Shown here one piece after another: positions 41,182 through 54,000 of a stretch of DNA of 64,000 bases; positions within the stretch are counted from its first letter, which is position 1, and every line of letters begins with the position of its first letter. Position numbers and translations under genes: made by a program. This DNA is from Gracilariopsis chorda (Eukaryota; Rhodophyta; Florideophyceae; Gracilariales; Gracilariaceae): assembly GCA_003194525.1 (NCBI GenBank), contig NBIV01000043.1:62001-126000 (forward strand), in the 5' to 3' direction. The notes beneath the pieces were generated by a model. It did no database searches. It had not been told where the DNA came from and saw nothing but the letters and a program-made list of their open reading frames with translations.

Positions 41182-42528
41182 TCATCACATCTTTGTTTTG
41201 TACTGGGGCTTAGATATTGCGCCCTTTTTTTATGAAAGTAGGTGTAGTATGACATACTGCGATACTACGGCGGTAACGATTTGAGCTGCTGGCTGGGAAA
41301 CCTTCGCATTGTCTACACAGAATATCTGTCAATTGTTGATATGGAAATGGTAGAACTGGTCTAGCCTGTGACAGTGAGTCTCTCTGTTATGGGGTTGGAT
41401 TAAGTTGCCCGTTTAATGCAGGCAGGGTTGTACGGCAACTCTCTCTCCGGTAATAGTAGATGAACTCGTAATCATTTATTATATTCTAGTCTGGGAGCTA
41501 TACTAGTACAATAGCAGAGAAGCTGCGGTCTAGCACACTCCTCTACCGATCAAACCATGAGCAGAACTATCCTGCCCAGACTTGTTTTACTCACCAGCTA
41601 TCTACGCTCTAACTCTTTCCCCTATAACCTTCCTACACACCTTTCGCAGTGGCCACCGAATACATACTGTTGTTGCCTAAAAGCTCTCTGAAACTTCACA
41701 AATTCCCAGGGACCGTCTTTGTAAGTAAAACGAGGTTGCAAGTCCTCATGCAACTTTTCTTGTCCTTCACCTGGTGTCTCTACATGGCATAATAATCCAT
41801 CGGTGCCCCATGTAGTTCCATTTAGTCTGCAACATTTTTGATTTTGCGGAACGATACTTTCTCTTCCACCTTCTACTTGGCTTAGAAAGGCAAACGCAGA
41901 CTATAGACTAAAGTTATGAATTGAGCAATGCCCTTAGTTGTTAAAGCGTTGTTCTGTTAACTTCAAAGTGCTTGTCACTGACGAAATTGTGTTTCCGCGC
42001 TTCCAAAGGCATATGTTTACAATGAAACTACTGTTACAGAAAGGATAAACAACTCATTGTAATAGAATAACACCCGCTTAGCATTACGACCATTCCATAT
42101 GATTACATACCACCGTACAAGTAGTATAAGTACAGAGGTCACTGATGGAGTGACGCTCTGCTTTGTTCCAGTTATCGGCAATGTGTCGATCCTGGTTCTG
42201 TTAAAGATGTTCAGTACCAGGTTGCATCAGCCTTCATTATATTACACTCATCCCCTACCTCACTGCACGGCGATTTCAGCAAAAACCTGTTTTTGATTTC
42301 GAACAAAATATCCTACCGCGGAATATGAAGTAATAAGGTTTCGACATATCGCGAAACAAAGGAGGATGAATGAATTACTTTTGAGTTATGTTTATCTTCT
42401 AACTCGTCTCTGCTGTTGATTATGCTATTTGCGTGGTGGACACAAACATTTTCTTGTCTTTGCTGGCGCGCATGTCCATTACGCTCCATCTTGATGCTCA
42501 TTATGAGCTGTATGCCGGTTGAGTTTCC

Positions 42529-42645
42529 ATCGATGGGATTGCAATCCCAGGTTGCAACACATTTCAAAGATTGCAATTCGATGGGGTGTGAACAGACCCA
42601 TCAACCCATCAGATTGCAAAGATTGCACCCATCAATTTGAAATCA
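42529..42645. repeat. fold-back repeat cluster A (CCCATC and TTGCAAT motifs)
   Basis: The left part reads CGATGGGATTGCAATCCC and GATTGCAATTCGATGG; the right part reads ACCCATCAACCCATCAGATT and GCACCCATCAATTTGAAATC. The GATGGG half and the CCCATC half are imperfect inverted copies. The 16-base string GATTGCAATTCGATGG (42569-42584) recurs exactly in cluster B. Confidence 0.65.
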
Positions 42646-43035
42646 AAGGCAGTCGTTAGACTGCGTTGATTATATCGATATACAAAGAACTGTAAACTCG
42701 ATACATACTCTACCGTTGGCTATGTACATCTCTTCAAAGATGCTTAGCGAAAACCCAACAGTTCAAGAGCTGTTCTAACCCTTCATAACCACATAAAAGC
42801 TCATCAAGTTCACCTTTTACTTTGGCTGAGGGGCAACGTCTGTGGTCAATGGCTGGTAGTGTTCTGTCGAATAATCGAATGAGGACAAGCCCTCAGTTGT
42901 TTGAATCTATTTTGTTTTTGCGTGTTAATGCGCGGTTCTGGGATGTGGAAGTTGTGCAACAGGCCTTCGATTCTGTTAGAACGGAGGAAATGGCGGTGCA
43001 GTAAATCACGGTAGCTTTGATAAAATCCTACATAA

Positions 43036-43243
43036 TGGTGATGGGAATTGGGATGGCGGTTCAGCAAAGTGACGGGGATGGGCATTGCAGCTTATTTAAG
43101 TAATGGGGATGGGGACTGCATTTTTCCCACTGGGATTGCAATTCGATGGAGAATCCCATCAAGAAGATCGCATCAAGGAAATCCCATCAATTGCGAGATT
43201 GCTGCTACACCCACCCATCACCTTCCCATCAGATTGTCTTCAC
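43036..43243. repeat. fold-back repeat cluster B (CCCATC and TTGCAAT motifs)
   Basis: About 200 bases whose left half carries GATGGG repeatedly (GTGATGGGAATTGGGATGG and onward) and whose right half carries CCCATC repeatedly (CACCCATCACCTTCCCATCA). It forms an imperfect inverted repeat. GATTGCAATTCGATGG at 43134-43149 is identical to a string in cluster A. It looks like a short non-autonomous element or the ends of one, but no coding part or target duplication was identified. Confidence 0.65.
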
Positions 43244-44114
43244 CCATATAGCCTATATGCGCCTGATCATTACGGTTATGTTTAATTTTCCAGAGGTCAA
43301 CTCTTTGATTCGAATGCTAGGTTTCTGGAATCAGAATCAAGCATTGGACCATTTCGGTTTTCGTTGACGGAAAGTCGGCATACCACGACCACCTATCTTC
43401 TACTTTTGTCGTCCTTCACAAATGAATACTTTGCAGTGGCAAATGGCGAGAAGACGCTCTTCTGTGGCCCCATTATTACTACCTGCACATTCAAACGCTC
43501 CTGGCGCATTCTCAGCAGCAAGAGCTGTGACCCATGACAAGCTTCTCCGTTTGGACGCTGTGATTTTACGAGGAAGCAAGCCACTAATGAAAAGCTGAAG
43601 TCGCCAAAACTGAGATTGTTAACGTTGATTTAGACAGAAGATACATGTACTTCTGCGTTCCTCGCTTCATTAGTCGTAATATTGGCTTTCTTTGTGGTCC
43701 AAAAGATGGCTGTGAATAACGTTTTCTGCAATGTTTTTGTTGCTGAGTTGTGTAACAAAGCACTTGTGCAGATTAAGATTGAAAAAACGGCAGTAGTTGA
43801 AGAGGATCGCTGTTTAAAGAGGGAGAAGACCAGGAAGCCAAGCTGTAGCGGGAGCCCCATGCGTATAAGGAAGTGTTCAGAAGGAAATGTGAGTTAGGCT
43901 TCGGGTCTTCGAGTTGTTAAGGATAGCTTTAAGGGTAGGTGCAAACCCTCTTCGAAGAGAAAGGACTATAAATTGCCGATGGTATAGATTGGTATCAACA
44001 GTACTGAATGGTAAGCAGTTACACTCACCTATAACAAGAAATTTAGTCCACAATCTTTTTGTTCCAGCAAGACCTCCGACAGAATTCTTTTGAAGAGCTC
44101 CTTCAATCTAATCG

Positions 44115-44202
44115 CAGCTAGTGATGATCGTTCCGGATATGAAAGTTTCTCATAACCACAGCTAGTGATGAACGTTCCGGATATGTAAGGTTTTCATGAT
44201 CT
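44115..44202. repeat. 44-base tandem duplication
   Basis: Two adjacent copies beginning CAGCTAGTGATGA.CGTTCCGG (44115-44158 and 44159-44202) with a few differences. Confidence 0.8.
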
Positions 44203-44320
44203 CAGTATCTTTCCCTTAACTAAGTCTTAATACTCAGCCATTCTGCTGGGCAAAATCAGAGCTCATTGCTCGTTTCAAAGCGTTCTCGTTTTGGAGAACC
44301 TGAGCGGGCCACCTTCCACC

Positions 44321-44686
44321 TTACACGCCGCCGCGAGACTTGCAAGCTTTAATGCATGCTGCCCCAGCAGCGATACACGCCGGACCACAAGATTCAGCCT
44401 CAGGTGCACACGCACCGATGCACAACCCCATAGCCGCTGCGCACGAGAGGTTGCAGATGATCTTTCCTCGAGAGTTCAGTTTCCTGACTTTGCCACAGCA
44501 CTTGAGCACACTTCGGTTGACACGGCTTTGTTTCTGGCTGCTGCTCAGCTTGCTGTATGAGCGCCAGTGAAAGCGACCAACAATACCCTTGTCGTAGATA
44601 CTGTCACATTTTCCAGCATATCCAACGCTGAAGAGAGCGAGGAAGAGAGAGAAGAATAAAGCAAAGGCAAAGTTGAGCTTGGCCAT
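44321..44686 (-). CDS. small secreted cysteine-ladder protein
   Basis: A 121-residue protein with an N-terminal signal peptide (MAKLNFAFALFFSLFLALFSVGYA, cut probably near residue 24), a basic middle part, and a cysteine-rich C-terminus. The last eight cysteines lie at 78, 82, 89, 93, 100, 104, 111 and 115: four CxxxC pairs, each starting exactly 11 residues after the one before, separated by six mostly small residues (A, G, M, P). Three more cysteines lie at 27, 63 and 64. An 11-residue period is three helical turns, so the region should form an alanine-rich helix or hairpins with cysteines on one face, suited to disulphides or metal binding. I know no named family with this exact pattern. 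Single exon; ATG 44686. The signal peptide and strict spacing argue strongly that this is a real gene. Confidence 0.75.
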   Translation of the reverse strand: MAKLNFAFALFFSLFLALFSVGYAGKCDSIYDKGIVGRFHWRSYSKLSSSQKQSRVNRSVLKCCGKVRKLNSRGKIICNLSCAAAMGLCIGACAPEAESCGPACIAAGAACIKACKSRGGV

Positions 44687-46961
44687 GATTCAGTGAATTT
44701 GAAGTTGAACGGAACTTTGTGCCAACTGACGGAATAGAAATGTGTGGAAGAGGATGTAGGTAAGTGAGTTAGGATGTCTTCATGACCCGAGACGACGCCC
44801 TTCGAGCTGTGGGAGGGTTTTATACTGTCGGTTTGAGTTCATCATTCTCCAGACAAGTTAACTGTTTGCAAGAAGTTCGATTTTCTAAAGTGAAGAAACA
44901 TGAGTTTCGACGACTCCTGCCAACGGACGGCTCACTCACTCATATTTTATCGTACCAGCTTCTTCGTCAGAGAGTGAGGACGTATTATTGGCAGGCCCGA
45001 TTATGGCGATCTCAAAAGCTATGAAGTAAATCCATAACAAAGGAGGTGATGGTATCAAGCCTGCGCAAGACAAATATCTTGTCATTCGCATATGCTACGG
45101 TTTTACTTGCAGAGGGATATAGTTTCTTATTACCGGAGACGCGTTGCAGCTACGAGTTAATCTTCTGAATGCTGATCTGCGTGGTCTATTGACATATCAA
45201 GCGACTCGCTGCTTGTTGTAATGAATGAAGTCACAAAAGCCACCAGACAAATTTCATCAATACAGCTGAATCTTTTGCTATCCAGAGCGTAGAGCTGAGC
45301 TGCCCAATCGTGATAATATATATGTAGGTTCTTCAGTGTTGTTGTTCCAAATGAGTGGAAACAATTGGGATTGCAACAATAGGATTGTTGGATGTGTTTT
45401 GGGATCCTCTTTTTCTCGTTTCCAACCTGCAAACGTTTATGCACCGGTGTATTGAAGTTATAAATGTTATCAACGCGCTCATTATAACTTCCATCAGAAA
45501 GAAAGACTTGCGGACTTCAGGGGGGGATGATCTCGATTTCTTTGAAAGAGAACTGTAAGAAGAAATGAAAAGCGATTCTTTACTGATGCTCTCTTCATGC
45601 AGAGATGGTATTCCCTAACCTCTTTACAAAGGTATGTCTAAAGTATATCCTTGGTGGCGCAAGATATAAAGAACTAAATATCTTACACGGAATTTAGATG
45701 GTGAATTTTCCCGGCACATGATATTTGCTTACGATAAGACCTTTCTTTTAACTCTCTGGAAAGTGTAATGCGGGTCTACATATGGCTTATTCTAGACCAT
45801 GAGCTAAACTCATTTCATAAAATGTGAATTCTCCATCGCATAATGGGCGTCTCCTGAAACCGCAAATACACAGATTTAAAAGGCTATACATGAGTCTGAG
45901 GTTGGATGCATTTCATCGAAAGCTCAGGGCTCCTGATGCTTCTTCCCTGAGCTTTGTTTCTGCCAAAGAGAATGTGGAACAAATCACTCGCATGCGAGAT
46001 AACGAAGAAACAGTTTTGCGCTTCTGCGTTTTCAGGAGACGCCTAAATCCGAAGACCACAACAATCTCCTTGAGCAACAAACCAGCAGAGAGATAAGATC
46101 ATGTTTGACGATTTAACCGCTCGAGAGAATGTGTGCACCGGGGACTCAGACAAAGAGGTCATCACTCTTCTGACACAATTCCACTGCTTTTACCAAAGGC
46201 ACTGCTGCATTCCATCGGTAACTTAGCATGGCCTCAATAAGGAAACCTTTGCAAGTTGTATCTCTTTTTCCACCTCATGAATCCATTCAGGTAAGGTTGT
46301 TCTTGAGGAGTACAGCGAGGACAAATCTAACCCTCGCGAATGCCAACAATGTCATGTTGAATACTTGTCACTTCGAAAAGCTGCACCGATACTGTTAACT
46401 ACATAGGCGCTTTTGCAGGTGAGAATACTTGTCACGTTCATGCAATCTTCTGCCCTTTCACGACAAACACACGTAAACCGATATATAACGCTGGCATAAG
46501 AATCGTCTCCAACAGGCGGCAGCACGCCTGAAACAAAACGAATTTTGGCGAGCCAATCACCATACTGGATTATATCTCTCATTAGATATATATATCTGTT
46601 AATTTTTTGGGAGTCGAAGGGTCAATTTTGCTGAAACTCGGAAAGACTGTCAGAGCAGGATGGGCAAGAGCAGCTAGGATTAAAGGATTACGCTCAGCAT
46701 TGACTCTAAGTTCAGACAAAAGGAATCTTCATTACCCTCTAGTAGATGTAATTGCTCGCTTGTTTCGAAAACAGGCCTAGTCCAAGTATTCTTCGCCACA
46801 ACTCGGCCTTTTCGGTGCTAAATTCATTGTTTAACGTCTTGAATGAAATCTAATACGGCCACCTACGACCTACCAGATATTGATAGAGAAAGGAGGAAAA
46901 AGTTCTCTCCAGCAGCAAAACCAACACCCCCTTTCAAACGTTAGTATTTTCGTATATGACT

Positions 46962-47204
46962 TCAATTGCTCGCTCGTGCCACCAGCGTGTGCAAGTCTTC
47001 CAATTCATTTAGAAACAGCTTTGCCTTAGAACCACTCGTCAAACTATCATCTTCAACTAGGATTTTGTTTACTTTCTTGACCTCTTCAATAGCAGATTTC
47101 GGTGCAATGTTGTGCGTTTGCACGAGACTATCCGTGAGAGGGTTGAAATACTTTGCAGTTGTATGCAGCTGTGAAAATGTAGCTTGAGCTTCAAAGCTTG
47201 GCAG
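46962..47204 (-). pseudogene. 80-codon open frame without ATG, unrecognised
   Basis: A minus-strand frame with strongly protein-like composition, including KSAIEEVKKVNKILVEDD and KAKLFLNELEDLHTLVARAS before the stop. It follows directly after a TAG that could be a splice acceptor (CTCTAG). In the neighbouring frame an ATG-led stretch (MAFVLMSESNVVFLMPNSS) ends at about the same point. So this is either the last exon of a gene or a frame-broken remnant. No family recognised. Confidence 0.3.
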
Positions 47205-50200
47205 CTAGAGTTGGGCATTAGAAACACCACATTGCTTTCAGACATCAGGACAAAAGCCATTCAAATCGTTGTGGGCAGGAATCCCTGACCATGTTTTTTG
47301 AAACGTAAATAGTAACGTATTCCGAGTTATAACATCGGAGTCATATAACTACATTTCGTTCTTATGCCTTAGGTTGCTTTGGGCTGAGAGGGTTAGAAGA
47401 CTAGCTCTCATCAGATACTGTAATAATACAGGCTGACACTTGAGTTCCCCATCAGTTAGGGAGTTCCTAGAAATGCAGAGGATCATACTCGCTCAAATTC
47501 AAGATCGGCCTGAAGCCCTTGCCGTCTGAGGCTTTTCTACTCGTGGTCACCTCATTGCCGGTATATTACTTATCTTTCTTATTCATTGTTGGGAAATCCA
47601 TGGTACCTGCATAGGATAAGGTTTCTCCGAGGACAAATGGCATTACATATGCAAAATTAAATATCTGTTTCTTGCATTTGGAAGGGAGAAAACTTCATCT
47701 TGAGGACAGTTATCCTGGGTGGGGGAGCGTTACGGATTAATATATTAACGGCCATCATATAAGTGGCATCGAAACCAGCATCTTTTTGGATGGTGTACCG
47801 TAGACCAGCTGGTCACGATCGCTAGACGAAGCTCGGTTTCGCACCATCACCATTCAGTTTGTTTTATAATCCTGAAGAACTACAACGACAAATCAATCTA
47901 CGACTGGGTCTTCTAGGGAACTCAACATTCAAGAAGGGAACTCACCTCTAGAGGTTAGCACATTATCCTCAGAATCAAATGGGCGGAGTCCATACAAACA
48001 CACACATACACATCCTGAAAAAAGCGTGCAAAGATAAAAGGCTATCTTAGCTGGAGCAAACGTTTTCAATGCGATGAATACGAAAATGGCTGAAACCTGT
48101 GCGCAGCGTCCTGCACCTTCGATCAGCGTTTGCGGAGCATAGGGTGTCACTTCTCGTCAAGTCGTTCGAGCCGCGTTACTCACGTTCTTGATATGGATGT
48201 ATAAGCGTCGAACACGTCTGATCACTTCTTCAGTGGATGATATCGGTGATGTATCAGATTTTTCTTGCTAGCAGATTAAATCCCTCTAGCCCTTCAGGGA
48301 GATTTGGAAGCAGAATGAATAAAACGCAGACTGTCCGAAACAGTTCTCGGAATAAGCAGAAAAAATTGTACCGTCACTAGTTGAACACTTCAAGGTGTTG
48401 TTTGAATGTGCACTACCGTTGGATGGAGCGATTGATCATGGTTCTGGATGGTTCATGTCTAGACCAGTTCTTTAGGTACAGGAATACACGCTCGACTGTG
48501 AGCTAGCTTTTGCGAATCCTGGAAATGATGGAAAAGAGTGTGTTACCTATGGATTATGCGCTATATCGCAAGTTGGGAATCCTGTATGTGTGCGCGAGTC
48601 GGTCAGACCGTTGGATCGCAAAGTTTTGTGGGGACGCGTGTGGTAGTTTCCTTCAGGACGCGTGCATTTAGTGACCAAAATTGTACCAAAAGGGCATGTG
48701 ACGCAAATTATCATTCCAAAAACTCGCCGTACCTGACGCATTTGAGAGCAAAGTAAGAGCTGGAATCTTAGAGGACAAAAGAAGAAAAATTGTATAGTGT
48801 GTGGCTTTATGACCGGACAGCATTGGAAGACATGCACCTTGAGCAGTCATTGACTTTTGGGTGTCTTGAGCCCATACGTTACGTGTAATAAGATGCGGTA
48901 GAATGTAATACCCTGCAGAATCTCGAAAATCACACAGCAGCTTCTTGGAAATATGCTCAACATTCCGCTGGCAGACTGCAATCTTTATCTGGATCGCTTG
49001 AGATAGAACGAAAAAACAAAGACAACTTTCAAGATCAATGAACCAGACTAAAAAGTTCACGAGGAATCAGACAAAGCCATCGGATGCTCAAAGCGCAAAG
49101 AATCACTTCTTTTTTGATGGCGCAGCACGATGGGACATCTAGACTACATCTTTCGATTTCAGGGATGTTCGGACAACGATACACGATGAGAACCTGCTGG
49201 CTGCTACCAACACATGGAAGGCCTCTGGCTCTGGACTAGGGCAGATTCTGCATAGTGGTTTCGTTTGAGGTGCGTCAGACTCGCAGGGATATTGCGAACC
49301 GACTGCTACGTACTCGCTGGGGATTAAATATATGACATACGCAGCGTTAATCATCTCACAATTGAGAGTGTTCCAGCTGCGGTAATCATTTATTTCGATG
49401 AGCAAGACATGAACAACCAAGATACTAGGGCGACTGCTCATCTGATCCGAAGTTGAAGAAAGAGATCATCGCTCTCTGAAGCGCAGAGGTCTGGTCCGCT
49501 GTCACAGATGGCAGATAGCTCTCTCGAAGTATTGACAAGAACATAGGATCCAAGAAGACGTTTGAAGAGATGTTACGCGAATTCTGTGTCCTCCAGAAGC
49601 AGCAAAAGGTTAGCGGCCAAATGCTGCAGAAGTTATGGAACCAAGAAGGTTTTGAGGAGACTCGAGAGGTTGTTGAGACGTGCGTTGAAGTATCACGTGT
49701 TCAGATGACATATGAGATAGAATGTGTTATTATTGATCTGCGCGGTATGGTGTTAGACACTGCGATGCAGAATGACTCAAAAGAAAAGCAAAGTGCAGTC
49801 ATGATTTAGAAACCTGCTGGACAATCACGTGCCACGGAAGGAAGACCTCTTCCAGGTGCGTTGGCGAAGTTATAGCAGCTTCAGGCATTGTGAAGGTGCA
49901 TATATTACCCGTGTCACCATGAGCGAAATAGTGGCCGTGAAATGAAAGACACAACGGCAGTCCCGCTTGTGAGGACCGTAGTGAAACGTCAGACATGACA
50001 AATTGTTCTGAGACAGTTTCTGCCAAGTCCTCCAGTTTCCATCGAGTTCCTGAGAACGAGTTGTGGTTTTCTTGAAGAACATGGTGGATTGTGATGCGCC
50101 TTCAGAGAATTGGAATCAACGGGAATGCAGGAATGCGAATGACAGAGAGGTTGGAAAGAGATTGGAAAACAGTGCTTGAGCACTTAAACCCATAAGTATT

Positions 50201-50689
50201 GCTGCCAACAATAGGTACGAACCCTGGTTCCAGAAGAGTGTGCGAATGGTGTGGTACATGAAGCACTGTGAACGGACACTGATGTTCACGTCACAGATCA
50301 AAGAACACGCACCTCGACCTGGGAAAAGCTCCACTTGGAGTATTGACGATGCAGAATGTGCAGCTTTGGAAACGATACAAACGAAAGCGTGGCGATAATA
50401 CTTTCTGCATGGTCACGGTGAAGATGTAATAAGGATTCTCTGGAATGATTGACACGAGATAGGACACATAGTTGAGCATAATCTGTTGATGAAGATGATA
50501 GGGACTCCCTCAGACCTTCATGGTACAAATATGCGCTGCTTAGTAGAACGATGCCTTCGTAGGACTAACCGTTCCACTTAGAGTTTGAATACAATCTCGA
50601 GCTTGTCGAGGATGTTTCTCGTGTGGCAGTAAGTGAGAGTGGAAGAGTGTGCTAGTGTATATGCGGGCTGCATCAGCACTTTCTTGAGC

Positions 50690-50718
50690 ATGAAACCAAC
50701 TCAAACAGAGTTGGTTTC
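50690..50718. repeat. 12-base perfect hairpin
   Basis: TGAAACCAACTC (50690-50701) pairs perfectly with GAGTTGGTTTCA (50707-50718) around the loop AAACA. It lies in a gene-poor stretch; role unknown. Confidence 0.85.
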
Positions 50719-50899
50719 AAGACGACGAACGGTGGTTCCCATACCATTCTTGTCACCAACAGGTGCAGTAAGCTTTGCTCCGGTGAACCTGAAAGCTTTT
50801 CAAGTTCTGAGAATGCCAACACACAACGACGGGCGGTATTCCGTACTGTGCGCCAGATCGGGACGCGGGTGATTAACCCCTAACCAAAGTGCCGCGGGA

Positions 50900-51005
50900 C
50901 TCTCAGTTGAGAGCGTGCGACACCATGTGCATCCGTTGAGTTCCTATCTGCTTAGCAGCGACGATGCAGTCGCTGGGCTCCCTCACCGCGACAAGGTGAG
51001 ATAGG
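50900..51005 (+). ncRNA. candidate structured RNA or cluster of hairpins
   Basis: Four nested or adjacent inverted repeats within 106 bases: CTCTCA/TGAGAG (50900-50913); an outer pair CCTATC/GATAGG (50943-50948 and 51000-51005); and, inside it, CAGCGAC/GTCGCTG (50956-50962 and 50969-50975) and CTCACC/GGTGAG (50982-50987 and 50995-51000). The outer pair enclosing two stems would form a three-way junction. Strand and transcription are unknown; the structure is symmetric enough to be drawn on either strand. No known RNA family was recognised. Confidence 0.25.
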
Positions 51006-54000
51006 TACGAGAGAGGTTACGATAAAACAGCTGTGTATGGCGCAGCTCATTACAGAGTTTGGAACGTAAGTGGCCATGTTGCTGTGGGAAAGAGAATGTG
51101 AGGAGTGCGTGCATAAGCTTTGGTCCCGCTACGAGCGAAAACAGAAGCCTTGTTCTGGCAGTGCCGAGGAGAGGTAACGTTCATGTCTGAGGACGGGAAA
51201 CCAGCCGCACTATAGTAGCGCAATCTGGAATGTGTCCCGAACGTTCATGGGAATGTGGAATATGCAGATCTCAACAGAGGCGGGTGGATGCGTTTCTGGA
51301 GATTGTTGGTTGCCGCGGCCACTTTGTTGCTGCGCCGACGGTGTGGGGTGCATAATTTGGTTTACACTGTAAACTATACAGCTGCTGTACTAATCATACA
51401 AAGTCACGAAGTTAACCCTTATTCCGTGTCTTATTATGCTACGTGTAGGCATGTGAATGGCGAAAGATAAAGCAACTTCTGTATTTGAGGACCGCATTCT
51501 TTCACCGGAGTGGGTTAGAAACCTTGTGTGCATCTATCGTGCTAGTTTCTGGACGCCTCCCAGAGATCCCGAAAGCCTCGGGAGACACCGCTACTCATAG
51601 GTGTATGTAGCCAGAATTCGTACCACTGGTACAAAATCAGAAAACAGGCGGGGTTATCACCAAGAAGAAGCTGTTTACCGCTGTAGTAGAAACCATTCTG
51701 CTTTATTTTGGCTTCTGGAACGCTCCTTTTCTGAGGCACCAATTAAGACAACATCTCTAGATAGACACTAGGCTTCGTTGCATTTTCAATTTAGCCGTTT
51801 TTGGAAGGGTGGTGATGTTAAAAGACTCCCCTACAAATGACATCCGGTTTGCTCGCAACAAGTTGTTATTCACCCACTTGTCGTGAGGGGCACGAAAAAG
51901 GAAACACCAGCCTTTCTCTCTCTTGACAAAAACGGAAAGCCGAAAAGTACGATTTGCTTTCTTAACCTACCGAAGTATATATTTTTCTGCGAACATTGTC
52001 ATGTCGCACTCACGAGAGCCAACGCTTGTCTAGGGAGGGGATCAGTTTTGCAGAAAACTTGCTAATCGCAGAAAAGCATAGCGCGAGTGCCGAAGACTAG
52101 ATGCAGCACTGAACGTTGCGTCATTCTAGACTGCCCCTCTTTCTGAACATTATACTCTTGGACGAAACTCCCTCGAGCGTATTTCACCATCTCCTGCTGA
52201 GCAAGCCCAAGGACTTCGATACTGCTGCTATAAACATTTCCACTGGAATATGGGTTGTCGTTAAAGCTGTTACATCTGCAGTTGTGATCCACAATCACTG
52301 TTTTCTTGACTGCATATTGCAATGAGAGATACGCTGGAGAAGCGAGTGCCAATGCCTAGGGTCGCCCGCCGCGGAGTACCGACCTATCCCCTGATGCGAA
52401 TAACGTAAAAGCGTAGTGCATTCGCGAACAGGCCTGCCTTGGCAACTTTGCCTTCGAGGCAAGGACTACCTTCTGGGCTTCGTACGTCGAAGTTGGAACA
52501 CAGCTTCGCCCACATCAACTACTACCCACCACCCAAAGGTTGGTCATTCTACAGCACACTCGGTTGCCGATCGCCGCCACATTGCCCCATAATGAGCAAC
52601 ATATATATAGGAACAACTGCTGTAGGCTGTGGCAGTTTGAAAGGAATTGGTTACAAATGTGTGAGAGAGGTCGTAGCTCGACTTTTGGACTGCTGATCAC
52701 GCTTTGGCGTAAGCATGATGCTGTGGTGAATATGCACACGAGATATCACAGCGCTCTTACCGAGTGCGCAAAACGGGTTTCAGTCCAGGGTGATGAATGG
52801 GCCGTCCTGACCCTGCAAGGCTAAGGGGAGCCAAATGCATCAGAACCCACGGGCCGTTTCAAGGAACTAGTTGTCAAAGCACGAAATGCTTTGTGGGTTC
52901 GTCCACGCAAGTGCAATGAAGCCTCTTCCCTTCGCAGAGGGACAGAATTGACGAACATCTCATTTCTGACAACAGTTCGGCCGCAGGGAATGCATACAAC
53001 AAAGTTGGGGAAGTGCTTGAAGAAAAGCCAGAACGCACCGAAACCTTTCTGACATCGTGGTTTATCGAGAACGGTTCTGTGAACAAAGCAATTGAAAAAG
53101 CGCAACACGTTTAGAACGAAGTGTAAGAAGCGGGGGTGCGCTCAAACAGTCGCACTCTTTTTCATCGAACTAGTACTTGGATGAAATCGCCGGCTTCCTG
53201 AATAGAACGAAAAGCGTATACGTGATGATACTCCTGGCCCGGAAGAGAAGACAGCTCGTTCCCATCTACAGGTATCACGGTGATCTCTTTGAAAGGGTCG
53301 GTTTTGTTAGTTGAACATGTTTAACGAACAAATGTGGTTGCGCACCGGCGCGTGGCCGTGTTTGGCACACAAGTGAACGGAATCGGGGAGAAGACGTGCG
53401 GAATGCAGCATCAAGAAATGAGGAAGGGGGTAACCCTCTTATCCTTTGTAGCGCATACAGTTGGTCGACAAAGTGAATTAGCTAATGTTTGTTCACTGGG
53501 ACGGTGTTTGTAAGCTGTATGCGAGAAACATGTGCGATGTGGTTGAAGGGCTGAGCAGAACTACTGTTTACGGGACATGGCTATGACTTATAAGCCAGTA
53601 GCGTTTGGCCAGGATACAGGATGCCGATGGTCACTTGTATTGAGGTGCTCCCGGTGTCAATTGATGGAGAACGAGAAAACTGAGTTGCTCCTCCACGCAA
53701 TTGATGCTAAGAAGGAACGCCCGAGGCTTCAACATCTTGATATCCAATTTGTGAAGCTGAACCATGAACCACTCGCCGGTGGCACAGTTTACAGAGTCAA
53801 CAAGCGATGCTCAAAGGATCGCGAAATCCAGCTACCCTTCCCATGAAGCCAAGAGTGTAAGCTGGTCTTTAAGGATGCGAACAACAACTATCGAAGTCCA
53901 GCACCACTGACTCTGTGAAATGACTGAAGATTGTCGCCTACGGTTACCTGGCTTAAACCGTACCAGCAAACATACGCCCACGGACGACTCCGCCAGTGCT

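Larger units (their letters stand above)
41182..44320. other. gene-poor region with fold-back repeats
   Basis: About 3.1 kb with no supported gene. It contains the two CCCATC/GATGGG clusters listed separately and a 44-base tandem duplication near 44.1 kb. Open frames are below 90 codons and unrecognised. Confidence 0.55.

Noticed and set aside
41515-41585. tRNA-like string on the minus strand (ATCGGTAGAGG)
   Set aside because: D-arm-like only; no T-arm motif follows and stems do not pair.
45824-46096. 90-codon plus-strand frame
   Set aside because: No domain or context; composition not distinctive.
49570-49809. 79-codon plus-strand frame with helical composition
   Set aside because: Looks faintly protein-like (EEMLREFCVLQKQQK) but no family, no neighbours and no extension; kept only as a note in the gene desert.
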